This document shows positions 24,601 to 33,800 of a stretch of 64,000 nt of DNA, in pieces. A model generated the notes under the pieces. The model ran no database searches and was not told the origin of the DNA. It saw nothing but the letters and a program-made list of their open reading frames with translations. Both the position numbers and the translations under genes were made by a program. The stretch is from Andrena cerasifolii (lineage: Eukaryota; Arthropoda; Insecta; Hymenoptera; Andrenidae): contig NC_135124.1 of the NCBI RefSeq assembly GCF_050908995.1, forward strand, positions 2,852,001 to 2,916,000, in the 5' to 3' direction. Each line of letters starts with the position of its first letter. Positions within the stretch are counted from its first letter, which is position 1.

Positions 24601-25405
24601 TTAAAGAAAACTTGGCAAAAATATTATATATATTAATCAAAGATGTCTCTATGTTTATTGAAAAATTTCAATCGAAAAAACTGTTTTTGTCATATAGAAA
24701 TAAATTCCCAAAGATGCGGTATTTCTTGACCTGGCCAACGTGGTCTAACCCCTTAAAAAAGGAGATAACTTTGCAAAATACACCATGTACATTATGATAT
24801 GGAGGGATCACTGGAAAAGTGATGCACATGAGAAAAAGATAAAGAACACAAATTTTAGAAACAATAATTGAAATTAAAGCAGTAATGTAATACGAGATAT
24901 TATTTTACAGGAAATTAGCAGTTTATCCGATACTGAGACTGAAGGTGACAGTCCAGAAAAAAATTGGGGCGTCAAAACTGTAACCGTGGTTCAAGAAGAC
25001 AATGAGAATACTTCGCCGCGCAACACTACTGCTTCATCGTCAAGAGTACGTGAACATTTCCTTGGACCGCCGCTGCCGAAAAGGGCACGGAAGAACGAAG
25101 AACACTCAATAGTGGACATGGCATTCCAAATTTTAAAAGACTCACAAGAACGATGCACTTCATCGACGAAATCCGATAGGTTTTCTACCTACGGAGAACA
25201 CATAGCAAATAAACTGCGAACCTATCCTGGGAAGGTCGGATCAATAGTAGAACATAAAATTAATAATATTCTGTTTGAAGCAGATATGGGGTGCTACGAC
25301 CGCGAAACATCTATTCCTTCCGGTAGCTCCCATTCTGCACAACATAGTGTTCCCTCCACAACGCCTTCTCCAAATTCACCACCATCCAGATCCAAATCTC
25401 CATAG
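9646..25405 (+). CDS. MADF-domain protein, accessory gene of a PIF/Harbinger transposon
   Basis: Three exons join in frame: 9646-9886, 9992-10089 and 24911-25405 (stop TAG), 277 residues. The borders are AAAG|GTATGT, TTTCAG|GGGC, AAAAAT|GTGAGT and TTACAG|GAAA. Residues 1-100 form a MADF (Myb/SANT-like) domain starting MTEWSNEECLQLISLYEKHP, with VYCSKWFAFERMQFL as its last helix. The middle is acidic then basic (GPPLPKRARK, a possible NLS). The last exon has a helix (FSTYGEHIANKLRTY), then a Ser/Pro-rich tail. In PIF/Harbinger elements such a protein binds DNA and brings the transposase into the nucleus. This role is inferred here from the antisense Harbinger transposase interleaved with its last exon. 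The second intron is 14.8 kb and full of later insertions, so a functional mRNA is uncertain. A non-coding first exon probably ends at 9558. Confidence 0.72.
10320..11240. other. Start of the 14.8-kb MADF intron
   Basis: It contains a (TG)n run near 10768-10802 and, at 11112, CAGGGCCGGCATTC, which resembles the left end of a hAT element without a matching right end. Nothing else recognised. Confidence 0.4.
11241..11782. mobile_element. hAT-like inverted-repeat element hosting 11401-11584
   Basis: CAGGCTTGGGAATTAA at the left pairs with TTAATTCTCAAGCCTG at the right, and GAAGCAACGCCCTCTTTCTC pairs with its inverse. The flanks GTTTAGAG and GTTAGAG look like a slightly decayed 8-bp duplication. 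Confidence 0.6.
11401..11584. mobile_element. hAT MITE with TAGAGCTG ends, TSD GTATCAAT
   Basis: 184 bases: TAGAGCTGTTACTTTTTGAC ... GTCAAAAAGTAACAGCTCTA, then CCGGGTAC-type blocks. The 8-bp duplication GTATCAAT is perfect. It is nested in the inverted-repeat element 11241-11782. Confidence 0.88.
12379..13304. repeat. Inverted-repeat element with an inner foldback (12420-12672)
   Basis: GGTCCGTTCCGATTCACG (12379) mirrors GTGAATCGGAACGGACC (13288-13304). Inside, TGCCAGAATCGTGGGACG mirrors ACGTCCCCCGATTCTGGCA. Short acidic frames in both arms (ILLNSSDNE near 12840 plus; ILLNNSDNEISR near 13190 minus) suggest a remnant of a transposase start. A C run (about 17) follows at 13314-13330. Confidence 0.5.
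13925..14320 (+). repeat. Dispersed repeat with about 155-bp internal monomers, copy 1
   Basis: Starts ACTAGCAAAATACCCCGCAC, contains two to three head-to-tail monomers beginning GGGCCTAAGAGATATT and each holding GCAAAATCCTGAAATT. Ends near GCGCCTACGTCATG. Same family as 59522-60057 but lacking the 3' end. Confidence 0.75.
14933..15242. mobile_element. MITE with GAATTCCACTTACGCCC ends
   Basis: GAATTCCACTTACGCCCAAA at the left and GGGGCGTAAGTGGAATTC at the right; arms also share GGACGC and TTTTCATTAAAGTAGG / CTACGCTAATGAAAATC. Duplication unresolved. Confidence 0.65.
15469..15855. mobile_element. Near-perfect foldback element, about 185-bp arms
   Basis: CTGGTCTGCCGCGTCAGT at the left mirrors CTGACGCGGCAGACCAG at the right, and complementarity continues to the CCACTAGTGC pairs around the centre (15615-15710). 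It sits between an inverted pair 15386-15456 / 16695-16785 that belongs to an older element. Confidence 0.75.
16789..18081. mobile_element. PIF/Harbinger-type MITE, TTA duplication
   Basis: Ends GGGCCTATGCACACGGCGA and its close reverse complement, flanked by TTA (16786-16788 and 18082-18084). It is about 1.29 kb, with tRNA-sized inverted blocks rich in GCATCGCGACTG and an internal inner pair around ACGCCATCTAG (16970 and 17668). No transposase is seen inside. GGGC ends with TTA are typical of Harbinger. Confidence 0.8.
18954..19207. mobile_element. hAT MITE, TSD TTTCTAGT
   Basis: Ends CAGTGATCCTCTAGGGA and TCCCTAGAGGATCACTA, with perfect 8-bp duplication TTTCTAGT (18946-18953, 19208-19215). 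It sits inside the hAT transposase remnant. A second copy of the family is at 47652-48058. Confidence 0.88.
19633..20245. mobile_element. hAT foldback MITE, TSD GTTTATGG
   Basis: Terminal CAGGCCTTCCCAAGTAGG matches the reverse complement at the right end. The arms are roughly 240 bases each and closely complementary. The 8-bp duplication GTTTATGG is perfect. It is nested in the hAT transposase remnant. Confidence 0.88.
20674..21107. mobile_element. TTAA-flanked MITE with internal 100-bp direct repeat
   Basis: Ends GGGGTTATAC...GTATAACCCC, with the block GGCGGCCGAAAAGAGG inside each end, flanked by TTAA (20670-20673, 21108-21111). A segment of about 100 bases (about 20866-20965) is repeated head to tail at 20967-21060. 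It splits the hAT pseudogene between the QRVGKLIQN and VHSAPADL segments. Confidence 0.82.
21831..22170 (-). pseudogene. C-terminal zinc-finger tail of a pogo/CENP-B-like (DDE_1) transposase
   Basis: Minus-strand translation gives a basic linker, then HEDDTEYLFC, GEGWIRCVS, WRHDNCAG and, one frame over, DDVTCDFCL. This Cys/His spacing matches the C-terminal finger that follows the DDE_1 domain in many insect pogo-type transposases. There is one stop and one frameshift. No upstream DDE motif was recognised. Possible ends of the parent element are the similar sequences GTGTATAAAATGAT near 21530 and its inverted counterpart near 23333. Confidence 0.5.
22230..23580. other. Stretch without a recognised gene in the MADF intron
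   Basis: Probably the body of the decayed pogo-like element whose C-terminal finger is at 21831-22170. No DDE motif could be read. A small hairpin with GGTCTTATG / CATAAGACC spans 23504-23590 at the break of the Harbinger transposase. Confidence 0.35.
24041..24752. mobile_element. TTAA-flanked MITE (Kolobok-like)
   Basis: Long inverted repeat: GGTTAGACCACCTTGGCC at the left matches GGCCAACGTGGTCTAACC at the right and continues for about 150 bases on each arm. It is flanked by TTAA (24037-24040 and 24753-24756). It sits in the polypyrimidine tract directly before the acceptor of the Harbinger transposase DDE exon. Confidence 0.75.
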
Positions 25406-25617
25406 AATTCCAAATCTTTACCTCCAAATTCCACCAGATCTCTACAATATCCGTATTCAACAACCCACCCACTTCCACAGACGATGACACCACTTTCATA
25501 ACACGGTTATTATTTTAGTAATAAAATAAAGCTTTATTATAAAATTAAATTTGTAGTTTGTACTTACCTTTACGTAATCTCTTAGAGCTTCAACGAGCGC
25601 ACAACAAACTTCCATTA

Positions 25618-25869
25618 AGGTGCGATTTCATGCTGACGCTCGTTTTGAGCGTCCAAACCAGTCGCGTGATCGGTCTACGTGAGTTTCAGCGTCAAACGGA
25701 AAAGCTAAACTCGGTTTAACTTTTCCGTGCTTTTCCGCTTGGCGCTCGTTCACTTTGACTCGCTCGTTCGTTGGTTGAGCGTCGGTCATGTGATTGGTTT
25801 TGACGCTCAAAACGAGCGTCGACGCTGAAAGTCCCGTGGACCGATCGAGCGTCAGCTGAAATCGCACCT
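25618..25869. mobile_element. Harbinger-type MITE, TTA target duplication
   Basis: Ends AGGTGCGATTTCA and TGAAATCGCACCT, flanked on both sides by TTA (25615-25617 and 25870-25872). The inside is built of inverted GACGCTCGTTTTGAGCGTC-like blocks. It interrupts the Harbinger transposase reading frame; removing one TTA copy and the element restores the local order of codons. Confidence 0.8.
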
Positions 25870-25896
25870 TTATGGTAGCAGATATTGTTTACATTA

Positions 25897-26286
25897 GCTG
25901 GCCATACACGGAGAGGTTTCTCCGCGGTCTTCATCCATCGCGGACAAACCCGCGATCAAAGTCTGCGGCGGATCAAAACTGCAAATACCCACTAACATAC
26001 AACGAAAGTTCACAGACAAATCACGTTGGATAAATCGGTCACAGATAAAACTGCGTGTTAATGGATGAAAACCGCTAGTTCATCCGCGGATTTCATCGAA
26101 ACTGTGGACTTTCGTCTTGTTGAAAGTTTTCTCAGTTGTCATACAGACTTGAATGGGGTTGAAGTTTGTCACGAGAACTGTGACGGTAAATCGATCATAG
26201 ACATGCACCACTAACATGCAGTTAAGTCCGCCGACTTGAAACGCGACGGAGAAAACCGCCGGGAAATCTCTCCGTGTATGGCCAGC
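25897..26286. mobile_element. MITE with GCTGGCCATACACGG inverted ends, TA duplication
   Basis: Ends GCTGGCCATACACGGAGAG and its near-exact reverse complement, flanked by TA. It lies inside the Harbinger transposase exon between the LRFLATG and FKVS segments. Superfamily unknown; a TA duplication suggests Tc1/mariner, but a TWA duplication (Harbinger) cannot be excluded. Confidence 0.7.
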
Positions 26287-26299
26287 TATTGACACTTTA

Positions 26300-26600
26300 A
26301 AAATATATTGCAGAACTTGTGTATGAATTGCCTGTTGCTAGAAAGCGTAGTGATATTGTCAATCTTTGTTTAACGGGATTAGCGTCCCTGAAGCGAGTAT
26401 CTTTCCTTATTATTTTAGATTCGGTGAAATTAAATAAGAGTTCGGAATCTGCAGCGGATATGCGCATGAAAATTTTAAATTGTCCTGCGCTTAGTTCCAC
26501 TCTTAAATTACTGAGCACATTACATCCCTCTTGTTTTCTTGTGTAATTCTTGTATAATTTATATTTTTTAATATAATTAATATTTTCCAACAAATTTCAC
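26300..26600. other. Antisense open frame over the Harbinger N-terminal exon
   Basis: A 75-codon plus-strand frame (26319-26546) is the complement of the Harbinger transposase N-terminal segment. I treat it as a shadow, not a gene. Confidence 0.6.
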
Positions 26601-26772
26601 TTTCACTGTTTTATACACATTTATTTGGGCAATCACATAAGTCACATCTAATGCACTGATACTATAACAATATCATTTTGTGCAGTGTCACGAGAAACAA
26701 ACATTTGCACACTATTGTTTATAACGAGTATTCAAACACATCTCTATGTTTCTCGATGCATGTGTGCTTTAA

Positions 26773-27423
26773 GGGGGTACAAGGGTATTAACGGCTAAAA
26801 TGCACGTTTTTTTTTGGATTGGATTATAGGGCAACTAATTACTACCATTTGCACATTTTATATTACTTTATTGTGCATATAACACGCATTTTAAGACCAG
26901 GAAATCTTCAAAATGTTAAAAATTGAAGGAAATACAAAGCTTCATAGTGGGCGCTGCGCGTCAAGAACGGATCAATATTTTTAGTTGACATTTTAACTGA
27001 ACCTAGGTGGAACTCGCTCATTAAGATCGCAGAACTCTGAATATTTTTATTAAACACTCATTAGAGAATTGTATCAGGAATAATGTACAAAGATGATATT
27101 TGTTGAATAACTTCGCGAATTTTTGTTAAAAATTTGCAATGAGGTTCCGCCTTGTAGATTTTAAGTCAGAGAATACTCATTGACGTCGGTTTTGCTTTCA
27201 GATGAGTCATTCGCGCGGAATTGACGCGCGCATTGCGTAGCGCCCACTTTACCACGACATGTCGTTCAATTTTTAATACTTATAAGATTTCCTGGTCTTA
27301 AAATACATGTTATATCCACAATAAAGTATTGTAAAACGTGCAAATGGTATGAGTTATTAGTCGTCTTTCAATCTAACCCAAAAGAAATCGTTCATTTTAG
27401 CCGTCTAATACCCTTGCACCCCC
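26773..27423. mobile_element. TTAA-flanked MITE
   Basis: GGGGGTACAAGGGTATTA at the left and TAATACCCTTGCACCCCC at the right, TTAA on both sides. The arms continue with TTTGCACATTTTATATTAC and GAAATCTTC/AAGACCAGG and mirror each other over about 150 bases. Confidence 0.82.
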
Positions 27424-27599
27424 TTAAAGGGTCATTCTACTTTGGTCGGCCGAACAATGAAGTTATTTGTAAAGATTTTTTTCGGAATAAATACAACACA
27501 TTAAAATAAATCTTTTTAGCAATTATTAACCTAATCTCATATTACTTGTACAAACAATTAAAAAGATATTTTTTAATATGTTTTAAATGTTTTTTTGTA

Positions 27600-28015
27600 A
27601 TGTCAATGCGGCACCTAAAAAAAGAGGTGTGTTCGTGGCGCACGTGATTTCCCGGCCCAGGCTTATCTGAAACAAAAAACTCGAAAAGATTCTTAATCTG
27701 TATGAGTGTCGCTATCACCCGTAGCTCAATTAACAATTTTTGTCGAAAAATAACCGAGATTTTTCTCGGGGAATACCTGAGAAAACATCCTTTTGGATGT
27801 TTTGTCAAACTTTTTTTCAAACCGGCGCCATTTTGTTATTTTTCAACGAAAATGGTTAATTGAGCCGTAGGCGATAGCGACACTCGTGCAGATTAAGAAT
27901 CTTTGTTTCTTGAATCTTCAAATTTGTTTGTTTCAGATCAGCTTGAGTCGGGAAATCACTTGCGCCACAAACATACGTCTTTTTTAGGTGTCATATTGAT
28001 GTTGCAAAAAACTAA
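27600..28015. repeat. Inverted-repeat element
   Basis: GTCGCTATCACCCGTAGCTCAATT-type block at 27710 pairs with AATTGAGCCGTAGGCGATAGC at 27855, and TGCGGCACCTAAAAAAAGA pairs with TCTTTTTTAGGTGTCA. Ends not resolved. Confidence 0.5.
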
Positions 28016-29062
28016 TTAAAGCAAATAAAAAAATTCTGCTTTCCGCTTTCGTTCAGAGAGTTCACTGCTAGATTAATTTATGATTGTCATGGATCACCGG
28101 CGTGGAACGAATCAGAAAAATAACTCACAGCACGAAAAATGAGTGATGACTAGAGTCAGAGTCGCCAATTATAGTACTCAAAAACCCAGAGCAAGTAAGC
28201 TCACACTTTAATGATAAGTACCTTGCATCGAACAGCAGAAAACCGTCGCACTTATCACACATCGGCCAAAGGCGACCACACATGTCACCTGGGGGATGTT
28301 TTATACAGTATTTCAATTGCTGAGTGCGTGTGAACCTGTTTTTTTAGCGAGTTTTAGTGTGGGTAAATATGTGTTTTTTTTTTAATTTTTCCCATGTTTT
28401 AGTACAAGAGATCTGATATTTTTTTCTATTTCTTTGGGATGGTGTGATTCTGTGTGTTGTGTGAGTTCTGCGCACGTGTGTCTCGATAAAACAATGGATT
28501 TTAGCGTGTAGGCAGGTCTGGTGCAATTCAACCATATCCTTTAATTTTGAATTAATTGTCAGTGTCGCAGAATCGTGTGACTATGCGGATTGTCGTAAGT
28601 TTCGTCGCAGCTTCTCTGAGGTGAGTGACCCCGTGCCACAGTGGCTTTGACTACCACTACCCGATCCCTCGCCTGACTTGTCCCGTGTGCACCGCTGGAC
28701 CCGGGTTCCCTACTTTTAGGCATATCTGTAAACGCTTATAACAGTAGTTTACAAAATAAAAAAAAAAGTTGCGCAGCAGATGCCACTATTTTTTTCTGGT
28801 GTAAAATGGCCCCCTGATTCCGAAAATAAGGTCCAACAAATTTTCTGTGGATACGTTTTCGAGATATCGACGGGTGAACTTTTTACCTGCCTGTCAAAAA
28901 GGTGGTCCCACTTAATTGCGAATATCTCGTGTTGCAAATGACCGCTATGGTCGAACATTATATCAAATTAAAGACAATTGAATCACCAACAAATGTTCCT
29001 GACAAAATTTTCAAATCGGTTCAGTAGTTTAGGTGAAATCGATGGAAAAATTAATTTTAATG

Positions 29063-29415
29063 TCTCTAGTAGGCCTACCAGGCAAGCCGAACTATTTAGA
29101 CCGCCTCTCTACACTTCCAGGTTTGGCCATGCTGACCCCTTTCACAGAATCTCTAACCTGACCAACATGTTTAGGACTGAGATTGATCTCTTCCGGGGAT
29201 CACTTCCTTCGTTTAAAGCCAGCGTGTACGGAGCGACTTCATCGAATGATATATAGGACTTATGTTACGTTTTGTACTTTATATTTTATATTTTGTTACT
29301 CTTTTGTTTTGTTTTGTATTGTTTCTTCTGTTCTGGTTCTGGGTGTTGTAATGATGTGTCTCTACTCTGTGTTTTTCACATCTTTTTCTATGTGAAATAA
29401 ATAAATAAAAAAAAA
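29063..29415 (+). mobile_element. 5'-truncated non-LTR retrotransposon (LINE) 3' end
   Basis: The translation SSRPTRQAELFRPP, PFHRISNLTN, FRGSLPSFKAS ending at a stop (29256) matches the extreme C-terminus of reverse transcriptases of the Jockey/R1-like group. A T-rich 3' UTR and an AAATAAATAAATAAAA tail (29394-29415) follow. The 5' part is missing, as in most LINE copies. Confidence 0.7.
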
Positions 29416-29574
29416 TGTGAAAAAGTCATTTTTTCGACCGAAATTGAAATCGACAATTCATTTAATCATCTGGGAAAAATCAAAATCGCAAAAATGGGCC
29501 GAGTTTCTCATTTCTTACGTTGACTCTACACTTTTCCGAAGAAAACAAGCTGCTACTGAAGAAAATCTAACTAC

Positions 29575-29862
29575 TCCACGCGATGCAGCAGACATTTTTC
29601 TGCCGGAAACCATCAGCAGAAGTGGTAAAACATCTTTTGTTTACAATACAGAAGCGAAAGAGTGGCAAAACGTGCGGCGCCGACAGTGGTAGTCACGCGC
29701 GTTATGCGATTCTGTGACGCTGAGCGGCCCACGCGCAATTGATTACCACTGTCGGCGCCGCACAAAATTTGCCAAACTCTTTCGTTTCTGTATTGTAAAC
29801 AAAAGGTGTTTTACCACTTCTACTGATGGTTTCCGGAGGAAAAATGTCATATTTCCGAAAGT
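29575..29862. mobile_element. Foldback element
   Basis: CCGGAAACCATCAGCAGAAG mirrors CTTCTACTGATGGTTTCCGG; GCGGCGCCGACAGTGGTA mirrors its inverse around a centre near 29715. It directly follows the LINE fragment and a short AT stretch. Confidence 0.7.
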
Positions 29863-30108
29863 TATTTCAAAGTCAACATATTATTCTTCGTCGAATTTGT
29901 ATTTTTTTTTTGCTACAACGTTACACTAATGAAAGTATGTCATCCCAATTAAAAAAACGTCGATGACCTTGAAATTTCGGGAAATATGACTTTACAAAAA
30001 CTCTTCTCTGTCACAATAATTGTCCATCCGAAGCAAACATTTTTTTCCTTCGACATTTTCTCGTATCGGTAAAAACAACGGAAATATTTTAGGTTTAAAT
30101 GGTAGGTG

Positions 30109-30310
30109 ATATTGCACGACAATGTATGCACAATATTGCAGGTATATTGTACAGCAATATGTGCGCAATATTACACGGCAATGTGTGGGCAATATTGCAG
30201 GACTATTGCACGAACGTTGCCACTGCAATATAGCACAACAATGTTTCCACAATATTGCATGCAACCTGCAACATTGCAATACAGCAGTAATTTCTGCAGC
30301 ATTGCTGCAA
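30109..30310. repeat. Degenerate array of CAATATTGCA-type palindromic units
   Basis: About nine variants of CAATATTGCA or CAATATGTGC occur every 20-27 bases. Units are alternately exact palindromes and decayed. The open frames on both strands (Cys/Gln/His-rich) follow from the repeat. Confidence 0.65.
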
Positions 30311-30804
30311 CAAAGTGTGCTGTTGGCGTCTCGATTAAATTAAAAAAGGAATCTACTGCATCCGACAATAGTTTCCGAAATAAATATTCATAAGTACAAC
30401 CCATTTTCGCGAAAATGCGCAAATATCCCAAAATTCAAGTACTTGTATTTTTCAAACAAATTCGAAATCGGCAACATGACGATTTAACCCCTCCCCCTAA
30501 TTTCACGAGGACTACAACAAATTCTAATGTGAACAAAATCCCAGACATTGAGGGAAAAAGTGCTCGATTTAGCGTCGAATGAACCTTCATTTTTTTGCAC
30601 TCGCATATTGTATTCCATGTGTTTTGTTACTTGCTTCTATGTATAATTTTGGTTGTCAATAATATGAATTAATTGGGCCAACTGTCGTAGTCTTTTGATC
30701 GTAGGAAATCACCATCCTACACAGTTTATTGTTTAATCTATCGACACACGCTTAAACAGCCACGATTTACACAAGTATAATTATAGTAAATATGCTTTAC
30801 TTAC
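30311..30804. other. Expected 3' side of the dehydrogenase gene, last exon not found
   Basis: After the GTAAGT donor of exon 5 (minus strand), no segment resembling the usual RDH C-terminus was recognised in these bases. Confidence 0.4.
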
Positions 30805-33800
30805 TCGTAATAAAGTCCGGTTTCTTCCGCAGCACTTTCATCCACAGCACAATGTACAGTTGTTTGTGCACCTTGCTCCGCAGTTTTAAAAAAGGGTGCA
30901 ACCATTCTTACAAATATTCTTACACCCCGAAAGACAGTTGCATCCATGTAACGACACAGTTCTGTTCTCACTACTCCGGGATGTAGGGTGTATACATTTA
31001 TACCATTAATTTTAGATTCTGGAAATACACAAACAGACGAATATGTAATAAAATGAATGTGTGATTTTACATACTGTATAAATATACAATAATGCCAACA
31101 ATTCGGTTTTCGTCAAATAAATCATGGAGTATTGAACAATTCCAACTCATATATGGCGTCTCGAAATGCACAGGAGTCACATTAACACTTTTATTATGCT
31201 GATGAAAATAAGTCTAACCTCGACATCGTTCAGGCTATTTTTAATCGTATATGATGTATAATTAAAATACGGAATACACCAGTGATTTGAGTTACGTATT
31301 CCGCCCTGATTGATACAATTCTTTACGAATTTTTAACGGAGTTGTTACTTCTGCCTTGGTATTACAAGCACGGTAATGGCTGATTCTTTAAACATGATAA
31401 AAAAAAACGGGATCAATGGAGATCTTGAAAATAGACGTGCTATACAACTGTAACACTTTATTTAAGAAAAAACTCTTTAACAAAAAAAGTCGGATTGAAT
31501 CTGATATAAGGAGAAAATGGTCTTGTCAAGTTGGGTGTTTTTCGAGAACTGACTGTCACCTCAGTTTCGACATGAATGTCGGTTCTTCCAAGTGGCAGGG
31601 ATGTTGCAGTGAGTGGAGATAATTTTCTAAATATTAGTCGATTCCTCGTTCACAAAAGGGGGAAGAGAAAGCCAAGAGCCATCAAGGTTTGGGACGAAAC
31701 TGATAACCAAACGAAGGTTCGGGTGCTCGCCTGGATCCCAGACGTAAGATCTAAAGTCATAAAGCTAGTAGACCTGCAATACATGCTGACAAAATGTGAA
31801 GGAAAAATATGAGTTCTAAAAACGGTTGGAGTTAAATTGCAGGACATTGGCTGCAGTTATATGTACTTGTTGGCTTCCTTAAAAAATTGAGACTTTCTAC
31901 AGATCAGTGCTAGCAAGGGTACTGCTTGCATGCGCGTTTCTCTCGGAACTGAATATCACGTATAATCAAAAATATCCCGAAAAGGTGGTACAATTTGGAC
32001 TCATTTTCACCAGAATATTCTCGCCTATCATTTGGTAATACTCTCAGGAAGATTTAGCAGACAATATAGAAGTGGAAATTTTCGGTAGTGTCACAAAGAT
32101 GGGCATTATTTAAATAACAAATTATTTAAATGACTTATCAGATAAAGGAGACTTTAGTCTTATTCGTCATGAATAAGACTAACCCAAGTCAATTTTTAAT
32201 CGAAGCGCCCATGATTGAAATAATTCAATCATGGGGATTCAATCGTCAGTCATGATTGAACTACTTCAATCATGGGGATTGAGGCTCGACTAACGCTGGC
32301 GAGCCGCTAGATTCTCGAGAGCCCTTGATCGAAGCCGCGCGAGGCCCTTGCCGAGCGACGTCTATGTATCGTTGACCCGTCTAAATTGGTGCCTGGAGTT
32401 GCTCGGCGATGTGTCATCGATTATACGGAAAGTGAATTCCTTTATTTTTCATCGTATCAATATGAGAGTGACACCAATGGATTCCTTGCATTCTCCCGAT
32501 TAAATGGACAGAAAATAATTTAAATCGGACTATTTTTAATGAAACGGGCGTTCAACTCTGCTAATAAATTTTTCACGTAATATCCTTAATTATGGTCCGA
32601 ATTATATCGTTGTTGGGGCCATTTTCATTGGGAAACTCTAAAAAATCCATTGGTAATACTTTCATCAACACTTATCCAAAACATGAACATTTTATGTGGC
32701 CCGTCGGTTATATTGCTCTCGGCTGTCAACGGGCGGTCTACTGGGGCCCGAAGGTCCTTGCTCGCACCGACAAAGCAAAACACTGGGGTGGGTAGGTCTT
32801 TCCTGATAATCCGAGCCCGAAGGCTTTTCAACAAACGGAAGACTGTATTCGAGTACGCGGTTTCATGTTGCAAGAGGTCCCTCGTTGCGCGTCCACAGTC
32901 TACACCAGGCCTGTCCAACTTTTGCTCTTGCCCTCGAAGAGAAGCTGCGGGTGGTTGCGAGCGAAGGCAAGAGCGACGGCAACGGGCGGCAGCCGTAAAA
33001 GAGTGGGGATAGTGGCGTTCACACCATAGACATAGGAATGTAGGGACGTAGGAATAGTTGCAGGGGGTGATCTCCTTGCGGGAGGGGCGACGAGGTAACA
33101 TTTCTATTGGACTGTTGCTTCGCTCAAGCGCAGTGATGCGTAATGATGAACGTTTGTCGCGTCACAAGCGGGGATAGTGGCAGCCATATTTGAAGCGTTT
33201 CTCGTAGTATGATATGCAGTGCATATTCACCTCATATATTTTAATAATTATAGTTGCATATTTCTCTTCAATTTTCATTATTTTTACAATTTATATTCGT
33301 GAATCATCATTCCGTTAGTATATATTTACAATTAGACGTCTCTATGTACTAATCTGTAGCAAACACTTTTTCATAATCAGCGGTACGGAGCATGCGTAGA
33401 ATGCAACCAATCAAAGCTAGGCAGATGTAAGTGTCCCCCCCCCCCCCATACGTATCACTCCCCTCCCTTAAAGTCCCAACTATTCCTTCGTCCCTATATA
33501 CCTGTGTCCATGGTTCACACATTCCCCCACCAAGAAGACCTTCCGCTCTTGGGCCTGGCTCGGTGCCTCCGAGAGCGAATAGCAACTCGCGGTTGCTCAG
33601 GCGAGCAAATCCCCGCACAGGCCTGGTCTACACATTAAAATCGACCCTTTCAAGGGTGTTCTGTAGCGCATATTACACATGTTTATAACCGTGCCTTAAT
33701 AGCGGAGCGCGCGGCTTGCTTACCTGCAACGGGGAGCACCACTATTTTTAGCGTTCAATATACAAATTACCAACAACAGGTAGACTTATTTTATAGAAAA

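Larger units (their letters stand above)
23590..26546 (-). pseudogene. PIF/Harbinger transposase (HARBI1-like), disrupted by nested MITEs
   Basis: Minus-strand pieces in order: 26546-26289 codes for the N-terminal region with KIIRKDTRFRDA and RLTISLRFLATGNS, the signature of Harbinger transposases. 25893-25871 and 25617-25566 continue with FKVS, TISATI and EVCCALVEALRDYVK, ending at a GTAAGT donor. 24033-23590 carries the DDE_Tnp_4 core: PSTTEEW, KWNFPHC, the first catalytic Asp in AMDGKH, YYKYKSLFTI, the second Asp in FVDIGCQGRISD, and PYIMPC. Stops, a one-base shift near 26300 and frameshifts after DIGCQG make it non-functional. Three elements split it: a TA-flanked MITE (25897-26286), a TTA-flanked MITE (25618-25869), and a TTAA-flanked MITE (24041-24752) in the acceptor tract of its intron. 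The catalytic Glu region was not found. The MADF last exon lies antisense inside its intron. Confidence 0.85.

Noticed and set aside
26319..26546. 75-codon plus-strand frame as the last exon of an unknown gene
   Set aside because: The opposite strand reads as the Harbinger transposase N-terminus (LRFLATGNS), which is far more specific.
30106..30431. Cys/Gln-rich open frames on both strands
   Set aside because: They are explained by the CAATATTGCA array.
31576..31812. 78-codon plus-strand frame ending KCEGKI
   Set aside because: Lies in a dehydrogenase intron, has no recognised domain and no splice or start context; left out as unsupported.
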